DNA of 64,000 bases from Phormidesmis priestleyi Ana. GTDB taxonomy: Bacteria; Cyanobacteriota; Cyanobacteriia; Phormidesmidales; Phormidesmidaceae. Of the stretch, positions 61,832 to 64,000 are shown piece after piece. The notes beneath the pieces were generated by a model that was given only the letters and a program-made list of their open reading frames with translations, was not told the origin of the DNA and made no database searches. Location of the stretch: assembly GCA_001314865.1 (NCBI GenBank), contig LJZR01000020.1, positions 1-64,000 on the forward strand, in the 5' to 3' direction. Position 1 is the first letter of the stretch, and each line of letters begins with the position of its first letter. The position numbers and the translations under genes are program-made.

Positions 61832-63904
61832 TTAATCAGCAGAGTCTGGGGCGCTACTGTCGGGATTGAATCGAATTTCGTCAGAAAGATTAGGGAGGGG
61901 AAGCTCATCCAACGGATTGGTCGTTACCGGCACTTCAACAGTCACTTCTGGTTCTGTAACTTCCGAATCTATGACTTCCGAATCTATGACTTCCGAATCT
62001 ATGACTTCTGGATTGGTTGATGATTGTTCTGATGGCGATCGCGAATCTGCTGGCAAGGGTGAGCTAAGCTGCTGCCAGCGCGTTTGTAAGCGCTCAAAGA
62101 AGTTAGGGGTTTGTGTTTTTAAGAAACCTTCTGTCGATTCTTGAAACTCGTCAAGGGTCTCTTCTATCTGAGCCTCGGTTGATTCTCTCAAGTCCTTTAA
62201 GTTCTCTTCCAAGTCCTCAGAGGTATCTTCTAATGCATTCTCCAAAGACTGTTCTATTGATATGGAAGGTGAATCGATTTGAGGTTCTGTAAGTTCTTTC
62301 ACAGGCTCTATATTTGCAGGTTCAGCTTCTAAAGGCTCCGTTTCTACAGGCTCTGTTTCTACAGGCTCTGTTTCTACAGGCTCCGCTTCTACAGGCTCCG
62401 TTTCGTTTAGTTCCGCTTTAGTCGCGTCTGTCTCTTTCAGTTCTGCTCCAGTCGATTCCACAGATCGCTTGTTCGGTCGGTCTGCCGCAAAGCTGTCAAA
62501 GCTGTCAAAGCTGTTAACGGCTTCTTCGCTAGGGTGTTCTGAGGTGAGCTTGTCCTCGGAGGGAAGAAGTGTAGGGATGTCTGATTCTTGATCTAAAACG
62601 ATTTTGGACGGTGCAGCATCTTCTATTTCTGACGGGATAATGGGATCTTCATTAAGCAAAATGGGTGGTGTGCTTTTAGATTCTGCTGCGGTATCTTCTG
62701 CGTTGAGTTTATCGGTCTTTTCAACGGCATCATTAATTGTTTTAGTTGTGATAGTCGCTTGGCTGTCAGTGGTTTCAGTATCAGTGGCTTCTGGAACTTC
62801 TTCTGGAGTTTTTTCTGAGGCTTCTTCTGGAGTTTTTTCTGGAGTTTTTTCTGGGGCTACTTCTGGAACTTCTGGAACTTCTGGAACTTCAACCGGTGGC
62901 TCATAACTAGGATCTACTATCTGGCCCACTGCTTCAATTGAAAGCTCGCTGCGCGTTAGCTGAGCGAGCGTATCCCGTTGTTCTGGGTCGTAGTTGATTA
63001 GTCGAACGGTGCTATTGAAGGCGTTTTTAATGGGCTCGCCTTGTTCGTCTATTAACGTGATTTGCACCCAGTTTTGTCCTGGCTTAAAGCCTTTGAGGTA
63101 AATGGGCTGCCACTGATCGAAAATAAAGCTTTCACCGTTGATTTGGCAGCGAATTTTCCAGTCTGTAAGGGTGGGGTCGCTCTGAGCGAGGTCGTGCAGC
63201 GGTGCGTTGAGTAAATAAAAGTCGAGGAGAATGGGTTGAGCACCATAGGTGCCTTGAGGCTGAATATAGGCTAGCTGTGGCTGATTGGGATCAGGCGCGT
63301 TTGCGCCAGTATCAGCCAAGATGTGAAAGGTCGTTTGGGCATAGGCGGCTTCGTTTTTAAAGCTTTCACCCCAGGGCTTAACCGCGATCGCGCGAAGGGT
63401 ATGGGTGCCGGGAGAGAGGTCGCTGAATTCGATGGGCTCATCTAGGCTGTAAATAGACCGAGCTGGTTGGTCGTCGAGACTAACTTGTAAATGCGGACCA
63501 AGATTTAAATTTTCATCCTTATATATAGAGAGATCGCGCAGCTTGATAGTGGTGGTAAAGGACGTTGTGCCAATTACCTGGTTTGGCTTGGGATAGTTGA
63601 TCTCAAGTTGTGGTTGTTTGCCCGCTGTCAGCTCGTCTAAGTCTGAAAAAATAGCGGGCGGCGCGACTTCACTGATACTGCCATTTAGCCGCCGGACTTC
63701 TTTACCCTGTGGAATATCAGGCAGATCTAGCAGCTGCACTGGCTGAGAACGATTGGCACAGCTAAATAGCAGCAGAGCAACTAGCAAGCTGGCTAGCCCT
63801 TTGCTCAACTGGCGTATGTTCTGCCTTAACCACACCTTTAGCTGCCTTGTTATCTTCTCTTCGCCAGCCATGACCTTATCCAAATGCTCGTCGTTTCTAT
63901 TCAT
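61832..63904 (-). CDS. Large acidic repeat-rich lipoprotein-like protein
   Basis: A 690-aa protein. A basic start and hydrophobic core end in LLLFSC with C49, a possible lipobox (Phe at -2 is atypical). Residues about 50-315 are folded, with beta-rich stretches such as PQLEINYPKPNQVIGTTSFT and DLSPGTHTLRAIAVKPWGES, resembling Ig-like or FN3-like domains. Residues 320-690 are a highly acidic, low-complexity tail with expansions (PVETE, EVPEVPE, IDSEV). The function is unknown; a periplasmic, membrane-tethered role is inferred. A later Met (residue 12) is an alternative start. Convergent with gpsA. Confidence 0.65.
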   Translation of the reverse strand: MNRNDEHLDKVMAGEEKITRQLKVWLRQNIRQLSKGLASLLVALLLFSCANRSQPVQLLDLPDIPQGKEVRRLNGSISEVAPPAIFSDLDELTAGKQPQLEINYPKPNQVIGTTSFTTTIKLRDLSIYKDENLNLGPHLQVSLDDQPARSIYSLDEPIEFSDLSPGTHTLRAIAVKPWGESFKNEAAYAQTTFHILADTGANAPDPNQPQLAYIQPQGTYGAQPILLDFYLLNAPLHDLAQSDPTLTDWKIRCQINGESFIFDQWQPIYLKGFKPGQNWVQITLIDEQGEPIKNAFNSTVRLINYDPEQRDTLAQLTRSELSIEAVGQIVDPSYEPPVEVPEVPEVPEVAPEKTPEKTPEEASEKTPEEVPEATDTETTDSQATITTKTINDAVEKTDKLNAEDTAAESKSTPPILLNEDPIIPSEIEDAAPSKIVLDQESDIPTLLPSEDKLTSEHPSEEAVNSFDSFDSFAADRPNKRSVESTGAELKETDATKAELNETEPVEAEPVETEPVETEPVETEPLEAEPANIEPVKELTEPQIDSPSISIEQSLENALEDTSEDLEENLKDLRESTEAQIEETLDEFQESTEGFLKTQTPNFFERLQTRWQQLSSPLPADSRSPSEQSSTNPEVIDSEVIDSEVIDSEVTEPEVTVEVPVTTNPLDELPLPNLSDEIRFNPDSSAPDSAD
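61963..62009. repeat. 15-nt tandem array encoding IDSEV
   Basis: Three near-identical 15-mers (ACTTCCGAATCTATG) in the tail of the acidic lipoprotein gene, read as IDSEV. Confidence 0.9.
62327..62401. repeat. 15-nt tandem array encoding PVETE
   Basis: Five near-identical 15-mers (TCTACAGGCTCCGTT) in the same gene, read on the minus strand as ETEPV. Confidence 0.9.
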
Positions 63905-63950
63905 CCGATCATATGGGACGGCTGACCTGGAATGGCGGTTAACTTATATA

Positions 63951-64000
63951 TATCCGCATGTATCCGCAAAACATGTACCCGCAAAACATGTATCCGCAAA
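63951..64000. repeat. 15-nt tandem array at the right edge
   Basis: Three copies of about 15 nt (ACATGTATCCGCAAA), the last reaching the window end, so the array may continue. It lies upstream of the acidic lipoprotein gene. Confidence 0.88.

Overview
This window is chromosomal DNA from a cyanobacterium. The evidence is photosynthesis genes (plastocyanin petE, psbX, ycf66, chlorophyll synthase chlG, a PetP-like cytochrome b6f subunit), several families found mainly in cyanobacteria and plastids (Ycf51, Ycf19/YggT, DUF1995, DUF2301, DUF2232, Get3d), and the very frequent HIP1 octamer GCGATCGC. The genus cannot be fixed from the sequence alone; a Leptolyngbya/Synechococcus-type relative of moderate GC is a guess. 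There is no rRNA, transposase, integrase or CRISPR array. One tRNA (Cys) is present.

Layout. 1-6.7 kb: glycosyltransferase, phospholipase-D-like protein, Ycf51, GldA-like dehydrogenase and a class I aminotransferase. 6.7-12.3 kb, minus strand: pentapeptide-repeat protein, DUF456, DUF1995, cysteine desulfurase, and a MocR/PdxR regulator that diverges from a PNPOx-like flavoprotein. 13.4-15.5 kb: ycf66, psbX (39 aa) and Ycf19. 15.5-20.3 kb: lone ABC permease, GH24 lysozyme, M16 peptidase coupled to a fructosamine-kinase-like protein, tRNA-Cys. 20.7-26.1 kb: coiled-coil membrane protein, petE, CobT-like protein, DUF2232, Crp/Fnr regulator. 26.4-31.7 kb: a 1577-aa acidic protein with a C-terminal actin/Hsp70-like ATPase fold, and a 124-aa glycine-pentad protein with a His/Met tail. 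31.7-40.4 kb: carotenoid oxygenase, BT1/FBT transporter, MIF-like tautomerase, PBP2 and PBP1A. 40.6-44.2 kb: petP-get3d-chlG cluster diverging from hisF. 44.7-51.8 kb: small membrane protein, peptidoglycan-binding protein, degenerate ADP-ribosylglycohydrolase-like protein, 7TM-HD phosphohydrolase, group 2 sigma factor. 51.9-64 kb: acyltransferase, LD-carboxypeptidase, rhomboid protease, DUF2301, two small zinc-ribbon proteins, M28 peptidase, glpD, gpsA and a large acidic lipoprotein.

Functional themes are thylakoid assembly and electron transport (psbX/ycf66, petE, petP-get3d-chlG), the cell envelope (PBP1A, PBP2, LD-carboxypeptidase, peptidoglycan-binding protein, lysozyme, acyltransferase, glpD/gpsA) and membrane proteolysis or signalling (rhomboid, 7TM-HD).

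The most unusual property is not a gene. More than two dozen loci carry short direct tandem arrays, each with its own unit of 8-18 nt and very often exactly 15 nt. They lie inside reading frames (encoding for example NLSDA, PDVER, DEPS or PVETE repeats), between genes, directly upstream of start codons (hisF, ldcA-like) and across stop codons (get3d, chlG). Units within an array are nearly identical, which suggests recent local expansion.
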